Assembly (NCBI GenBank): GCA_050301795.1 | Contig: JBNKZU010000048.1 | Location: 14,353 to 78,352, forward strand | Source: JBNKZU01 sp050301795 | GTDB lineage: Bacteria > Pseudomonadota > Gammaproteobacteria > Thiohalomonadales > Thiohalomonadaceae | Direction: 5' to 3' | Length of the DNA stretch: 64,000 nucleotides | In this document: positions 46,498 to 56,918 of the stretch, in pieces | Layout: each line of letters begins with the position of its first letter | How positions within the stretch are numbered: the stretch's first letter is position 1 | The notes under the pieces: generated by a model | Seen by the model: the letters and a program-made list of their open reading frames with translations, nothing else | What the model was told of the DNA's origin: nothing | The model's database searches: none | Made by a program: the position numbers and the translations under genes

Positions 46498-46976
46498 AGA
46501 CCACTACCTACAACAAGTCTTGCATCGACAAGACCGACTTCATCAGCTTTATCAATCGCAAGTGTATCGACACTGATCTGATACTTGCTCTTAAGTTCAC
46601 CTATCCAAATCATCAGTTGATCAAATGCAACTTTTTTAAACCATATCTGCACTCGTGCACCGTCAGGTTGAATACGATCCACCGCATCAGCCAAATTATT
46701 CTTTCGGGAGCTTTGATCGACAATGCTTAAAAGAGAGCCTCGATTAACCGCAGTAGCAGTCCCCCCTTTTGATCGGATCTGTAGCACCTCATCCCTGGCA
46801 TTTGAGATCCATTGCAGCGTGTCGTATCCCTCATCCACCCGCTGAACAAGGCTCCTCTTCTGAAGGTAGAACGGCTCGATCAGTTGTAGATAGATCAGCA
46901 GTAACAGTATCGTGATTGATGCTGCAATCAAAACCAGCTTTTCACGAAATTGGAGCGATTTCCAGTAGGCAATCAT
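46494..46976 (-). CDS. gspM: type II secretion protein GspM
   Basis: The 160-residue inner-membrane protein has an N-terminal helix (about 14-32, EKLVLIAASITILLLLIYLQ) and a periplasmic ferredoxin-like domain. It partners GspL to hold the GspE ATPase at the membrane. Overlapped by 4 bp with both gspL and gspN. Confidence 0.88.
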   Translation of the reverse strand: MIAYWKSLQFREKLVLIAASITILLLLIYLQLIEPFYLQKRSLVQRVDEGYDTLQWISNARDEVLQIRSKGGTATAVNRGSLLSIVDQSSRKNNLADAVDRIQPDGARVQIWFKKVAFDQLMIWIGELKSKYQISVDTLAIDKADEVGLVDARLVVGSGL

Positions 46977-48136
46977 ACCTTCATCTCCACTGTAAACCTC
47001 GCTTCAACAGCACCACCTTTGGAGTTTGCACTTTGAACACTCATCTTTAATCCGCTTTTACCAAACTGCTCTTTAAGCTTATCAAGATCACTTAACGACT
47101 TTAGTTGACACTCAACCTCCAGGCGCTGACGTTTATAACGTAATCCATCCAAACTAATATCCTTATTTGAACCAAGTATAGGTGCCGCACTTGTTATTAA
47201 TTGATCAAAACCATCCCCCGATTGAGGTGAGCGTAGCGTGTTCAGTTGCTGCTCCATCTGTAACCTTGGATTGACGATCTTGCGAGCATTTGGAAACGCC
47301 TGTTTATAGATAGCAACAATCTGCGTCTGAATCTGTTGATCCTGCTTTGAAAGAGCGTTGTACTCAATGACATCTGCGGCAAAGAGTATACCTAACCATA
47401 AAACCAGTAGTGCCGCAGCACTACGCCATACCAGCATACGTTTACCGATCTGTTCACTTTTATTGTATTCACCTTGAAGCAGATCAAAGTCGGGGAGGTT
47501 CTTTACCCCTTCAAGCCACATTGCCGACTCTGTGGTGTAGCTGATCACCTCTTCGTTACTCTCTGCTTCAACATCACCAATCATTATCTTCTTATACTTG
47601 GTGATATCCGCCACGCTATGAGGAAGCAGTTGTGATGATAGTGAGTGTCCTGTGTAACGATTCTCACGTAGCAGAATCTGCTCACCGGACTGATAGAGAA
47701 GCCGATCACCATTGAGGAGCGGCAATCCAAGATAGTCAGGGTAGATTGCATCGACCTTAACACCAGTATGTTTAAACAGATCAGACCAGTGCTGCATCAA
47801 ACGATGACTAACAACCATCACCCCGTAGCCACCTTCAATCTGCTTCCTTGAAACTGCAAAGTGAGTCTCCTCAATCTCACCAATCAACTCATCCTCAAGC
47901 ATATATGGCACAGCCTGAATAATGCGTTGGCGTTGATGTGTCGGTAGTTCAAGCTGTGTGGATATAACATTTGCGCCAGAAACATAGGCAACAACCTTGT
48001 CGGCTTCACTTCGATTGACGATTGCCAATAACCCATCGACACTTGCCTCTATCGGATTGGCAAATGTGGCATGGAAACACCGAAATTTCGGTATCTCTTC
48101 ATCGATGAGTTGAATAATGAGTCTACTATTTGTCAT
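46973..48136 (-). CDS. gspL: type II secretion protein GspL
   Basis: GspL has a cytoplasmic actin-like domain (residues about 1-230) that binds GspE, one membrane helix (about 242-261) and a periplasmic domain. At 387 residues it is of normal length. The start of the cytoplasmic domain (LPTHQRQRIIQAVPYMLEDELI) is the recognisable family block. The gspK stop overlaps the gspL start by 4 bp. Confidence 0.9.
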   Translation of the reverse strand: MTNSRLIIQLIDEEIPKFRCFHATFANPIEASVDGLLAIVNRSEADKVVAYVSGANVISTQLELPTHQRQRIIQAVPYMLEDELIGEIEETHFAVSRKQIEGGYGVMVVSHRLMQHWSDLFKHTGVKVDAIYPDYLGLPLLNGDRLLYQSGEQILLRENRYTGHSLSSQLLPHSVADITKYKKIMIGDVEAESNEEVISYTTESAMWLEGVKNLPDFDLLQGEYNKSEQIGKRMLVWRSAAALLVLWLGILFAADVIEYNALSKQDQQIQTQIVAIYKQAFPNARKIVNPRLQMEQQLNTLRSPQSGDGFDQLITSAAPILGSNKDISLDGLRYKRQRLEVECQLKSLSDLDKLKEQFGKSGLKMSVQSANSKGGAVEARFTVEMKV

Positions 48137-49077
48137 AACAATCGTTCCTGCTCGCGCAATAGTAACACTGCACGACCACTGCCGTTAAAACGGATCAGCG
48201 AATTATATTTTTTTGTTAAACGTCCTATCGTTATCGTGCTTCTGATCATAAAGGCATTACTGGTTAAGGTGTAGAGTTGATTGGGAATCGTAAGATCCTT
48301 GACTCCCTGAAGTTTTGTAAAATCTTCGGTCTTTTTAAAAGCCCCACTAACGCGAGAAGCAATGACACCTTCGGCGATAATATCATTAATATCGTTATGG
48401 AGAGTTGAGATCAGCTCCGATGGAGCCCAATTAATATTGAGACTCAAATCACGCGGTAACACGGTAATAAATGGCAAAAGCGTTTTAAGTACTTCATCGG
48501 TAAAGCCATTTAACAGCTTCAACTCACTTATCGAGACCATTGGTTGATTGGCAGTTCTGTAGCCAGGCTGTAAACCAAGATAATAACCATCCTCTGCGCC
48601 ACCGGGAAAGGTGATGTTGATATCGGCATCAATCCAATCCAGTACCACATCACAGAGATCCGGGCTGAGTGAGAGATGATTAAGCAGGCGTTTAAACTGT
48701 GCTACCGCATCAGGTACCGGCTTACCCGTGGCATCAATGAGAAGATTCAGGTTAAAACGGCTCTGAGGTGTCAAATCAAACTCAACCGCGAGCTCTCCTC
48801 CCTCGATCGCTTCGGTATAACCCATTCCCATCACCGCACTAAACTTATTAAACTCCTCCAATGAGAGAAATTCGATATTCGGCCAGTTTTCCAGCAACAA
48901 TGAAGAGGCGTGATCCTCAATCGCAATGTGATACAGTAGTGCCTGCTCATTGACAAAGATATTCTCGCTACGGCGAATATCAAACTGCTGCCGCGAAACC
49001 ATCGTCACCGCCATAATCGTCGCCAATGAAACCACAAAAAGCGCCGTAATGAGTGCCAAGCCGCTCTGTCGTTTCAT
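48133..49077 (-). CDS. gspK: minor pseudopilin GspK
   Basis: GspK caps the pseudopilus tip with GspI and GspJ. I chose ATG 49077, which overlaps the gspJ stop (TGATG), giving 314 residues beginning MKRQSGLALITALFVVSLAT. The prepilin cleavage would be after QSG. Position +5 is not Glu, as is normal for GspK. The large periplasmic domain is typical (DVVLDWIDAD, SEL). Confidence 0.9.
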   Translation of the reverse strand: MKRQSGLALITALFVVSLATIMAVTMVSRQQFDIRRSENIFVNEQALLYHIAIEDHASSLLLENWPNIEFLSLEEFNKFSAVMGMGYTEAIEGGELAVEFDLTPQSRFNLNLLIDATGKPVPDAVAQFKRLLNHLSLSPDLCDVVLDWIDADINITFPGGAEDGYYLGLQPGYRTANQPMVSISELKLLNGFTDEVLKTLLPFITVLPRDLSLNINWAPSELISTLHNDINDIIAEGVIASRVSGAFKKTEDFTKLQGVKDLTIPNQLYTLTSNAFMIRSTITIGRLTKKYNSLIRFNGSGRAVLLLREQERLL

Positions 49078-49691
49078 CACCACTGATACTCCGTAGTGCG
49101 ATAGAGCCGACGAATATCACCCAAGCCTTTGATAGATAATGTGATCTCAACTCCTTTCGGTTGAGACGCTGTCTGAGGATTAAGAGGCGGCCAGCTATCA
49201 TGCCACTCCTCCTGAGAATCGAGCAGACGGATCTTCAGTTGCTCAACATCTTTTAAAAGGGTGGATTTGAATGGTTCGCTGTCCTGAGCCTGATCAAGCA
49301 TTAACCAGTGATATCGAACCAGATGTTGATCCTCGATCCCGTAGGCAACACGCTGCAAGGTACTGCGCGATAGATTACCGGGGTTAAACCAGCTACTCCG
49401 CGTAAATTCGAGTTGATAGACACCCTGCTCTGATGCGGTAAACGGGGATTGATTATCCCCAAAGCGATCACGTATCGGCCGACCCGTTAGATAGGTGAGG
49501 TCTTGAGCAATAGTTAAAAAGGAACGCTGAAGTGACAGTAGTTGTTTGGAGTGATACTCGATCCGCTCATCTGCAATAATGACATTCTGTAATCCTGAGT
49601 ATGCCATCACAGAGACTACCGCAAAAATGCCTAATGCTAACAGTAACTCCAGTAGAGTCAGTCCCGATTGTCGGCTTAGCGGATAATTCAT
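49077..49691 (-). CDS. gspJ: minor pseudopilin GspJ
   Basis: The 204-residue pseudopilin has leader MNYPLSRQSG followed by LTLLELLLALGIFAVVSVMAY, with Glu at +5. A good ribosome binding site (AGGGAGAG) precedes it. It forms the tip complex with GspI and GspK. Confidence 0.92.
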   Translation of the reverse strand: MNYPLSRQSGLTLLELLLALGIFAVVSVMAYSGLQNVIIADERIEYHSKQLLSLQRSFLTIAQDLTYLTGRPIRDRFGDNQSPFTASEQGVYQLEFTRSSWFNPGNLSRSTLQRVAYGIEDQHLVRYHWLMLDQAQDSEPFKSTLLKDVEQLKIRLLDSQEEWHDSWPPLNPQTASQPKGVEITLSIKGLGDIRRLYRTTEYQW

Positions 49692-49700
49692 GATCTCTCC

Positions 49701-50078
49701 CTAGGGTTTAGCAACATAGGCATAGAAGGTGGCGGCGGCATGTTTCGGGTCGCCTTGCTCATCATGCACAGTTACCTTAATACGCTTGACGTTCTCGTCG
49801 AAGGTATCCTCACTCTCTGCAATCCATTGCCAGCGTTTGCCAGCCATCTCTTCAACACCCTTTTGACGGCTTTTTACCGGCCAATCCTTCGACAACTGAA
49901 TTTGGCTCACACTATTGAGAGCAACCCAGTTCGCAAAGGTTTTATTGCGAAGATGATCCATTGTTTGTGCACTCTGACCTCCCCCTTTGATCAGTGCGCC
50001 CATCGCAATGGCAAGTACTGCCAATGCAATTAATACCTCAACAAGGGTAAACCCACGCTCCCGATTACTGCGAGCCAT
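49701..50078 (-). CDS. gspI: minor pseudopilin GspI
   Basis: The 125-residue pseudopilin, from ATG 50078, has leader MARSNRERG followed by FTLVEVLIALAVLAIAMGAL. A longer reading to 50099 would extend the leader by seven residues. The start overlaps the gspH end by 14 bp. GspI helps start the tip complex. Confidence 0.9.
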   Translation of the reverse strand: MARSNRERGFTLVEVLIALAVLAIAMGALIKGGGQSAQTMDHLRNKTFANWVALNSVSQIQLSKDWPVKSRQKGVEEMAGKRWQWIAESEDTFDENVKRIKVTVHDEQGDPKHAAATFYAYVAKP

Positions 50079-50601
50079 AGCTATCACCACCCTCAACACT
50101 CACAATCAGGTCACCGAAGATTTCTCCAGTAATTGTTTGTCGATATCCAGACTCAATCGAAAGAGTTAATTCAAATGGAGATCGCTCACCACTGGAGAGA
50201 ATAAAGATCTGTGGCGTGATGCCCTCTTCACTATTCGGCATTTCCTTTTTTAATGAGACCGACATTCCCTGCTGGATGAGCTCAAACTGACTCCCCTCAG
50301 GTAGTGTGCGCTCTCGAAATATTGTGTTTTCGGTATAGGGGATCCACGCCTCGCCCTTAAACTGCATAAACTGATAGCGATTCTCTAAAAGGTAGAGTCC
50401 TAACTCCCGCCCAAACATAACTGCCTCGTCCGAAGCAAAAGCGATGAGTGTGCTTATGCGCTCCGCCTCCTGTTTTACAAGTCTCGGACGATTATCACTC
50501 CCAGTGGAGAGCTGAATCATCGACAATGTAATGGTGATCAACAGGATTGAGACGAGTAACTCAATTAGGGTAAAACCCCGATATTTGTGATCGTGAGGCA
50601 T
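50065..50601 (-). CDS. gspH: minor pseudopilin GspH
   Basis: The 178-residue pseudopilin (ATG 50601; a TTG two codons earlier is possible) has leader MPHDHKYRG then FTLIELLVSILLITITLSM. GspH sits at the base of the tip complex. The gene follows gspG by 12 bp. Confidence 0.9.
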   Translation of the reverse strand: MPHDHKYRGFTLIELLVSILLITITLSMIQLSTGSDNRPRLVKQEAERISTLIAFASDEAVMFGRELGLYLLENRYQFMQFKGEAWIPYTENTIFRERTLPEGSQFELIQQGMSVSLKKEMPNSEEGITPQIFILSSGERSPFELTLSIESGYRQTITGEIFGDLIVSVEGGDSYGSQ

Positions 50602-50613
50602 CGCCAAAAGGGA

Positions 50614-51063
50614 TTACTGATTATCCCAGTTACCGATATCAGCACTGGCACCCTCACCACCGGGACGTCCGTCCGCACCATAGGTGAAGATGTCTATCTC
50701 GCCCTTTGCTCCAGGTGAGAGGTATTGATAGTCGTTCTCCCATGGGTCTTTAGGCAGACTCTTTAAATAGCCTCCCTGCTTCCAGTTTTTAGCATCTGAT
50801 GGCTGTCTGACTAACGCCTCTAGCCCTTGATCGGTTGAGGGATAGCTGAAGTTATCAAGACGATAGAGATCCAGCGCTGTTTCAATCGAACGAATATCCT
50901 GTTTGGCACGGGCAATACGTGCTTGATCAGGTTTATCCATTACGCGTGGCACAACCACACCAACAAAGATCACGATAATGGTGATCGCAACCAGTATCTC
51001 AATTAGGGTCAGACCCTTCTGTTTTTGCTTGATAACTATCTGTTTCATCTCTTTATTCCGCAT
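50614..51063 (-). CDS. gspG: major pseudopilin GspG
   Basis: The main T2SS pseudopilin; 149 residues from ATG 51063, or 144 from ATG 51048. The processing site is KQKG followed by LTLIEILVAITIIVIF, with Leu instead of Phe at +1. The core ends with the calcium loop region and the C-terminal DIFTYGADGRPGGEGASADIGNWD, typical of GspG. It polymerises to push substrates through the secretin. Confidence 0.94.
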   Translation of the reverse strand: MRNKEMKQIVIKQKQKGLTLIEILVAITIIVIFVGVVVPRVMDKPDQARIARAKQDIRSIETALDLYRLDNFSYPSTDQGLEALVRQPSDAKNWKQGGYLKSLPKDPWENDYQYLSPGAKGEIDIFTYGADGRPGGEGASADIGNWDNQ

Positions 51064-51072
51064 AATTCCCGA

Positions 51073-52290
51073 TTATTGAACTAATTGATTCATATCAAAT
51101 ATTGGTAACAATATCCCCATCACAATCAACATCACAATGGCACCCATCACAATCAACAGCAGAGGCTCCAGGATACTCATCAACATTCCTGTGAGTCGCT
51201 CCAACTCGCGCTCTTGATTTTGTGCAGCACGATTAAGCATCTCTTCAAGGTTTCCGCTCGACTCACCACTTGCGATCAGATGAACGACCAATGGTGGAAA
51301 TACGGCACTTTGATCGAGCGCCTTATAGATCGCGCTACCCTCTCTAACTCGATGAGATGCCTTCTCAACCGCTTCGCGCATTGGCAAGCTACTCATAACC
51401 TCAGTGGCAATACGCATCGCCTCAAGAACGGGTACACCACTTGCAACCATAATGCTGAAGGTTCTGGCAAACCGTGCTGTATTTGAACCTCGAAACAACC
51501 GGGAAACCAGCGGAGTACGCTGTAATAATTGATGCCAGCGGAAGCGTATTGTTCTTATCTTCAGTGCCCGACGTGCGATATAGATTACCGCAATGATCGC
51601 GATAAGAATCTTACCGCCGTGTGACTGCAAGGTATTACTGAGGTCGATCAAAAACTGTGTCAGCCCCGGGATCTCCCGCCCCTGTGTCTGAAACGCCTGA
51701 ATCACCTCAGGGACGATGTAGATCAATAAAAATGTCGTTAACGAAACTGCTACCACCACCAGGATCAGGGGATAAAAAAGCGCCATTTGCATCTTTTGAA
51801 TCATCTGCTGCCGATTTTCAGTGTAATCAGCTAGACGATCCAAAATGATATCGAGGTGTCCCGAATGCTCTCCTGCCGCGACGGTTGTTCTAAAGAGTTC
51901 ATTAAAAACATTGGGAAATTCGGCAAAACCCTCAGCCAGTGTGTAGCCTTCCATCACCTTTGAGCGTATCGCTAACAGCATACTTTTGTGGAACTGTTTA
52001 TCACTCTGTTTGGCAACGGTCTGTAGTGTCTCCTCTACCGGCAGAGCAGCTCCAATGAGCGTCGATAGTTGGCGAGTAATAATCGCCAGGTCGGTAGCGC
52101 TCACCCCTCGGCTGAATGAAAAACTCTGTTTTTGTTCCTTTTTGCTTCCCTCTCTGACGGCATCAATCTCTATAGGAATGAGCCCTTTATCCTTTAACTG
52201 TTGTCGTATCTGACGCGAGGTATCGCCCTCCAGCACCCCTTTTTGTTCGCGTCCACGCTCATCCAGAGCCTTATATTCATACGCGCCCAT
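51073..52290 (-). CDS. gspF: type II secretion inner-membrane protein GspF
   Basis: The 405-residue polytopic inner-membrane platform protein has the typical two repeats (TRQLSTLIGAALPVEETLQ and TFSIMVASGVPVLEAM) and three membrane segments, near residues 170-195, 220-240 and 375-400. It follows gspE by 2 bp. Confidence 0.95.
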   Translation of the reverse strand: MGAYEYKALDERGREQKGVLEGDTSRQIRQQLKDKGLIPIEIDAVREGSKKEQKQSFSFSRGVSATDLAIITRQLSTLIGAALPVEETLQTVAKQSDKQFHKSMLLAIRSKVMEGYTLAEGFAEFPNVFNELFRTTVAAGEHSGHLDIILDRLADYTENRQQMIQKMQMALFYPLILVVVAVSLTTFLLIYIVPEVIQAFQTQGREIPGLTQFLIDLSNTLQSHGGKILIAIIAVIYIARRALKIRTIRFRWHQLLQRTPLVSRLFRGSNTARFARTFSIMVASGVPVLEAMRIATEVMSSLPMREAVEKASHRVREGSAIYKALDQSAVFPPLVVHLIASGESSGNLEEMLNRAAQNQERELERLTGMLMSILEPLLLIVMGAIVMLIVMGILLPIFDMNQLVQ

Positions 52291-52292
52291 AA

Positions 52293-53831
52293 TTAATTAT
52301 CACTATGTGTAACACGTAAGACCTCTTCGATTGAGGTATCTCCCTTTAGTACCCGGTCAAATCCATCTGATTTCAGACTTGGAGTTGTTTGACGTGCAAG
52401 CCTCTCCATCTCTACCTCGCTCGCCCCTGAGTAGATCATTTGACGGAACGCTTCATCGATTACGACCAGTTCGTAGATACCGGTTCTCCCTCTGTACCCT
52501 AGCTGATTGCAGTGTTCACAGCCATCGCCACTGCGATATAACGTCGGCGGTTGGCTGCTGTCGATATTCAGTAGCGCACAATCCTGCTCGGTTGCGGTAT
52601 AAGACTCTTTACACTTCGGGCACAACACACGCAAAAGTCGCTGCGATAAAACCCCAATCAGGCTTGATGAGAGCAAGAAGGGTTCTACACCCATATCACG
52701 AATTCGGTTGACGGCACCAACAGCGGTATTGGTATGTAGTGTTGATAACACCATGTGCCCTGTAAGTGAGGCTTGAACAGCGATTTTAACCGTCTCCAGG
52801 TCACGAATCTCGCCAACCATCACCACGTCGGGATCCTGCCGCAGAATGGCACGTAATCCGCGGGCAAAACTCATATCTACTTTTGTGTTTACCTGAGTCT
52901 GACCGATGCCATCAATGTAGTACTCAATGGGATCTTCAACCGTCAGAATATTACGACTCTTTGAATTAAGCCGACTCAGCGCTGCATAAAGCGTGGTGGT
53001 TTTACCCGAACCTGTAGGCCCTGTAACCAGCATAATGCCGTGAGGTTGGTGGATAAGGTGATCAATCCGCTCTAGCGTTTTGAGATCCATCCCGAGCTGT
53101 TCTAAATCGAGCCGACCCGCCTGTTTGTCGAGTAGTCGCAATACGACCCGCTCGCCACTGCCAGAGGGAAGTGTTGAAACACGCACATCCACGGCTCGTC
53201 CGGCAATTCGTAATGAGATACGACCATCTTGGGGGAGACGCTTTTCGGCAATATCAAGCTTCGCCATAACCTTGATGCGGGAGACCAGTAATGGAGCAAT
53301 CGCTCGTTGCGGCTGAAGGATCTCCCTAAGTACACCATCAATACGAAAACGTACAACTAATCGGTTTTCAAAGGTTTCGATATGAATATCTGAAGCATTC
53401 TCGCGAATAGCCTCAGTCAGAAGTGCATTGATTAATCGAATGATCGGTGCATCATCATCACTCTCAAGCAGGTCTTCCGGTTCACTAAGCTGACCGGCGA
53501 CATCCTGAAGATTGAGATCACCACCAAACTCATCCATCACCTGCATCGATTCGTTTTGTGACTGTTCATACGACTGTTGAATCAACTGATCAAAATCCGG
53601 AGGAGAGACTACTTTTGCATCAGGTGCAAAGCCGATAAAGCGCTGAATCTCACCCAGCGTTTTTAGAGTCGGCTTTTGATGATAGAAGAGTGTCGCGTCT
53701 CCATTCGTCCACAGCAACAGCACACCATGACGCTTAGCAAATGAGAAGGGAATCTTTGGATATGGCGTTGCTTCATCCATCGCTTCTTCAGTATCGTCAC
53801 CCTGTTGCTGGAATTCCCCTTGCCCAAGCAC
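52293..53831 (-). CDS. gspE: type II secretion ATPase GspE
   Basis: The 512-residue traffic ATPase powers pseudopilus assembly. It has Walker A GPTGSGKTTTLYAAL (about 265-279), the Asp box, the His box and a zinc-binding tetracysteine (CPKCKESYTATEQDC with GCEHCNQLGYRGR). The start is GTG 53831, 2 bp after the gspD stop. The N1E domain is shorter than in some homologues. Confidence 0.95.
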   Translation of the reverse strand: MLGQGEFQQQGDDTEEAMDEATPYPKIPFSFAKRHGVLLLWTNGDATLFYHQKPTLKTLGEIQRFIGFAPDAKVVSPPDFDQLIQQSYEQSQNESMQVMDEFGGDLNLQDVAGQLSEPEDLLESDDDAPIIRLINALLTEAIRENASDIHIETFENRLVVRFRIDGVLREILQPQRAIAPLLVSRIKVMAKLDIAEKRLPQDGRISLRIAGRAVDVRVSTLPSGSGERVVLRLLDKQAGRLDLEQLGMDLKTLERIDHLIHQPHGIMLVTGPTGSGKTTTLYAALSRLNSKSRNILTVEDPIEYYIDGIGQTQVNTKVDMSFARGLRAILRQDPDVVMVGEIRDLETVKIAVQASLTGHMVLSTLHTNTAVGAVNRIRDMGVEPFLLSSSLIGVLSQRLLRVLCPKCKESYTATEQDCALLNIDSSQPPTLYRSGDGCEHCNQLGYRGRTGIYELVVIDEAFRQMIYSGASEVEMERLARQTTPSLKSDGFDRVLKGDTSIEEVLRVTHSDN

Positions 53832-53833
53832 TG

Positions 53834-55816
53834 CTACTCGACCTCACGCTTCTCTTCTTCAGAGGGCTCATAGGGCGGTGGGAGTTCCATGAGATCCTTA
53901 AGATCAGGCAAGACTGGATTATCCTCAGTCAGGATCTCAAACCCGCGATCGTTTGATTCGAGCTGTTGGGCGCGTAGATAGGTATATTTGTGATTAGAGA
54001 TTGCCGCACCCTGTTTCCCGTCACGAATAATCTGAGGATAGAGGAAGATGGTCAGGTCGCGCTTCACCTTCGTCGCTTTCTTATACTTGAATAGCCAGCC
54101 TAATAGCGGGATATCGCCTAATAGCGGGATCTTCTGTTCGACCTCGCCAACGGTTTCATCTACCAGGCCGCCTAACGCAAGGACTTGACCATCATCCACC
54201 ATAACCGTGGTTTTTAGGGATCGTTTATTGGTAATCAAATCTGATGCCGTTCCAGCAGAGTTGCTCACACTCGATACCTCTTGAGAGATCTCAAGCCGAA
54301 TAGAGTCACCTTCATTGATTTGAGGTTTAATCTTTAATGAAAGACCAACATCTTCACGCTTAATTGTTTGAAACGGATTGGTAGCGGTTGAACCGGCGGT
54401 AGAGCTGGTATAAGAACCGGTAACAAACGGAACATTCTGCCCCACAACAATCTCCGCCTCCTCATTATCAAGCGTAACCAGTGTCGGGGTAGAGAGAATA
54501 TTGTTAGAGGTATTGCCTTTAATAGCCTTAAGTAGTGCTAAATAACCGGTACCGCCTGAGGCAACATCGCCAAAGCCCAGCGATAGACCTGTCGGCGGTG
54601 TCACCAAAACTTTCCCGGTAGAGGCTTGATTCGCAAGTCCGTCTGAAATCATGCTTGCAAGCGATCCATTAAAATCGACAGTCGCCAGTGGAATACTTTT
54701 AGACGGATCATAGGCGGCCCAGTTAAATCCGAAATCGGCAACATTATCCTGAGAGATCTCTGCGATGATGGCTTTGACAATCACCTGCGCCCGACGGACA
54801 TCAAGCTGGCGGATAATCGACTCCAACTCCCGAATCACATCCGTCGGTGCATTTAACACGATGGCATTGGTACTCTCATCCGCCTGAATATTGAGACTGC
54901 TTTGTGCCAACTGCTTTCGCTTTGGATCTGGTGATTCGGTTGCAATGCTTTTGCCGATTCCGGTAAGTACAGCCACCAAATCCTTGGCATTTGCATATTT
55001 AAGGTAAAAAACCTTGGTATTGCCAGTCGATTCATTAGGCATATCAAGACTAGTGATGATCTTTTTAATCCTTGAACGTGACGCTTTATCACCACTGATT
55101 AACACTGTGTTACTTCGAGGATCAGCCAAAACGTCAACTTCGCTCTCTGGGCTATTGTTTTTGCCCGACTTTTGAGTGAGCGAAGTGATTATCCGCACTA
55201 CCTCATCAGCTGAAGCGTTTTTAAGAGGTACAAGCTCAATATCGCTATCACTCCCCTTATCGATCTCATCGATCAGTTTTACGATACGTTTCAGGTTTTC
55301 CGCAGTATCTGAGGCAATCAAGACATTGGTCGGCGGATAGGCGGCAAGGTGTCCTTGCTGTGGAAGCAACGGTCGAAGGATGGGGACTAGCTGACTTGCA
55401 GGAACATTTTCGATATGGATGATACGGGTAACCAATTGATCACCATCGCCCTGCTTACGTTGAGTAGCCACCGGGATCGGACTCTGTTTGCCCTCGGCAT
55501 GGGGCACAATCTTTACTGTATTTTTACCAGGAACCGCAGAAAAACCATGGACGTTAAGGATTGAAAGGAATACTTCATAGATCTCATCCGCTTCCATCGG
55601 CTTGGATGAGATGACAGTCACCTTACCCTTAACCCTTGGATCAACAATAAAGTTTTTACCCGTCATCTCAGATACCGTTGCAATAACCGCATTGATATCA
55701 GCATCCTTGAGATTGAGCGTCATCGATTCCGCATAAATCAAAGAAGATGTGCAAGACATCAACAATAGTACCAAGATCCTTAATCTAACCATCTGTTTAA
55801 TCTGAGATAAAATCAT
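53834..55816 (-). CDS. gspD: type II secretion secretin GspD
   Basis: GspD forms the outer membrane channel. Its 660 residues comprise a signal peptide (about residues 9-29), an N0 domain (MTLNLKDADINAVIATVSEMTGKNFIVDPRVKG), N1-N3 repeats, and a secretin core with VPLLGDIPLLGWLF and the late S domain that may bind a pilotin. A start nearer the signal (ATG at 55792) is possible. No gspS pilotin gene is in the window. Confidence 0.95.
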   Translation of the reverse strand: MILSQIKQMVRLRILVLLLMSCTSSLIYAESMTLNLKDADINAVIATVSEMTGKNFIVDPRVKGKVTVISSKPMEADEIYEVFLSILNVHGFSAVPGKNTVKIVPHAEGKQSPIPVATQRKQGDGDQLVTRIIHIENVPASQLVPILRPLLPQQGHLAAYPPTNVLIASDTAENLKRIVKLIDEIDKGSDSDIELVPLKNASADEVVRIITSLTQKSGKNNSPESEVDVLADPRSNTVLISGDKASRSRIKKIITSLDMPNESTGNTKVFYLKYANAKDLVAVLTGIGKSIATESPDPKRKQLAQSSLNIQADESTNAIVLNAPTDVIRELESIIRQLDVRRAQVIVKAIIAEISQDNVADFGFNWAAYDPSKSIPLATVDFNGSLASMISDGLANQASTGKVLVTPPTGLSLGFGDVASGGTGYLALLKAIKGNTSNNILSTPTLVTLDNEEAEIVVGQNVPFVTGSYTSSTAGSTATNPFQTIKREDVGLSLKIKPQINEGDSIRLEISQEVSSVSNSAGTASDLITNKRSLKTTVMVDDGQVLALGGLVDETVGEVEQKIPLLGDIPLLGWLFKYKKATKVKRDLTIFLYPQIIRDGKQGAAISNHKYTYLRAQQLESNDRGFEILTEDNPVLPDLKDLMELPPPYEPSEEEKREVE

Positions 55817-55862
55817 TAATCTATTAATTCTCGTTTATATCATTCGTTAATGAGGAACCCTG

Positions 55863-56777
55863 CTAAAAACTGAGGGAAAGGCTTTGAGCGACCCCGTTTC
55901 TCAAAACCGTGACAGAGATCTCCGATGCGGTCGTGAGCTGATTTAAGACATTTCCAACCTCTGCAGGATTGGTGACAGAGATCCCGTTAATGGTAGTGAC
56001 AATATCACCCGGCTCCAATCCTACCTCTTCAAACAGCTTGGGATCGCTACCGGGATCAACCCGATAACCAGTCATCTTTCCATTGCCCATTACAGGTCTT
56101 ATCCGAGCCATCTTCATCATCTCTTGTGGATTACTAAGTAACTGTTCCCTAAGCTCGCCATACTTGGATGTCGATATCCGCTGCGAGGTATCGATTCGAG
56201 GGCTAGTGGTATTTTTTATTGTTGATTCTTTTATCGTTGGCTCATCAAATCCGACAACCTCATCTTTAGGCAGCTTTAATATCTCAAGATTTCCTTTGCG
56301 ATCCAGCACCACATGATCAGGGTTAATCTCCCTAATCACCGCCTGATTACCAATCATCATCCCAACCTTATAAACCTCCTCAACTCCCCGCCCCTGAGCT
56401 ATTAACGCGAATGCAGCGGCTCCTTCACTATTAGAGACGATCCCTTTTAAAGTCAGGCTTAGCCGAGTTTCAGGAGCATCAATCTTCTTTGCCGGAGTAG
56501 GGTTGACCGGTTTTGATATCTTGCTTCGATCACCAAACAGGTGTTGGTTAGCAACCTTGTCCAGCCCATGGTCGATTAATTGGGAAGATGTAATAGTGTT
56601 TGATCGACTAGTCGTAACAGGAACAATTACTTGAGATATATCTGAGTCAACAGCTTTCCAAAATAGCGTCGCACCACTCCAGCCACACGCGATGATCATC
56701 AATGCCGACACGACTTGAGGCATCTTTTGCATCAACTGCTGCTGTTTTTGTTGCTGAAGTATGCTTCCAATATCCAT
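55863..56777 (-). CDS. gspC: type II secretion protein GspC
   Basis: GspC links the inner-membrane platform to the secretin. The 304-residue protein has one membrane helix (about 22-42), an HR domain (about 100-180, LTLKGIVSNSEGAAAFALI) and a C-terminal PDZ domain (about 210-300: GLEPGDIVTTINGISVTNPAEV). It is the first gene of the gsp operon, and its promoter lies in the 378-bp region shared with pilA. Confidence 0.9.
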   Translation of the reverse strand: MDIGSILQQQKQQQLMQKMPQVVSALMIIACGWSGATLFWKAVDSDISQVIVPVTTSRSNTITSSQLIDHGLDKVANQHLFGDRSKISKPVNPTPAKKIDAPETRLSLTLKGIVSNSEGAAAFALIAQGRGVEEVYKVGMMIGNQAVIREINPDHVVLDRKGNLEILKLPKDEVVGFDEPTIKESTIKNTTSPRIDTSQRISTSKYGELREQLLSNPQEMMKMARIRPVMGNGKMTGYRVDPGSDPKLFEEVGLEPGDIVTTINGISVTNPAEVGNVLNQLTTASEISVTVLRNGVAQSLSLSF

Positions 56778-56918
56778 ATGACTTAAAAAATAATGGTTAA
56801 AACGTCGGCATAGAATAGCGATTTCTTACAAAAAAAACAGTATCTTATAAGCATTATTTAAAATTAAAGTGATTATTGTGAACTGATTGACTTTGTGTTT
56901 TCAAATGTAAAACGTCTG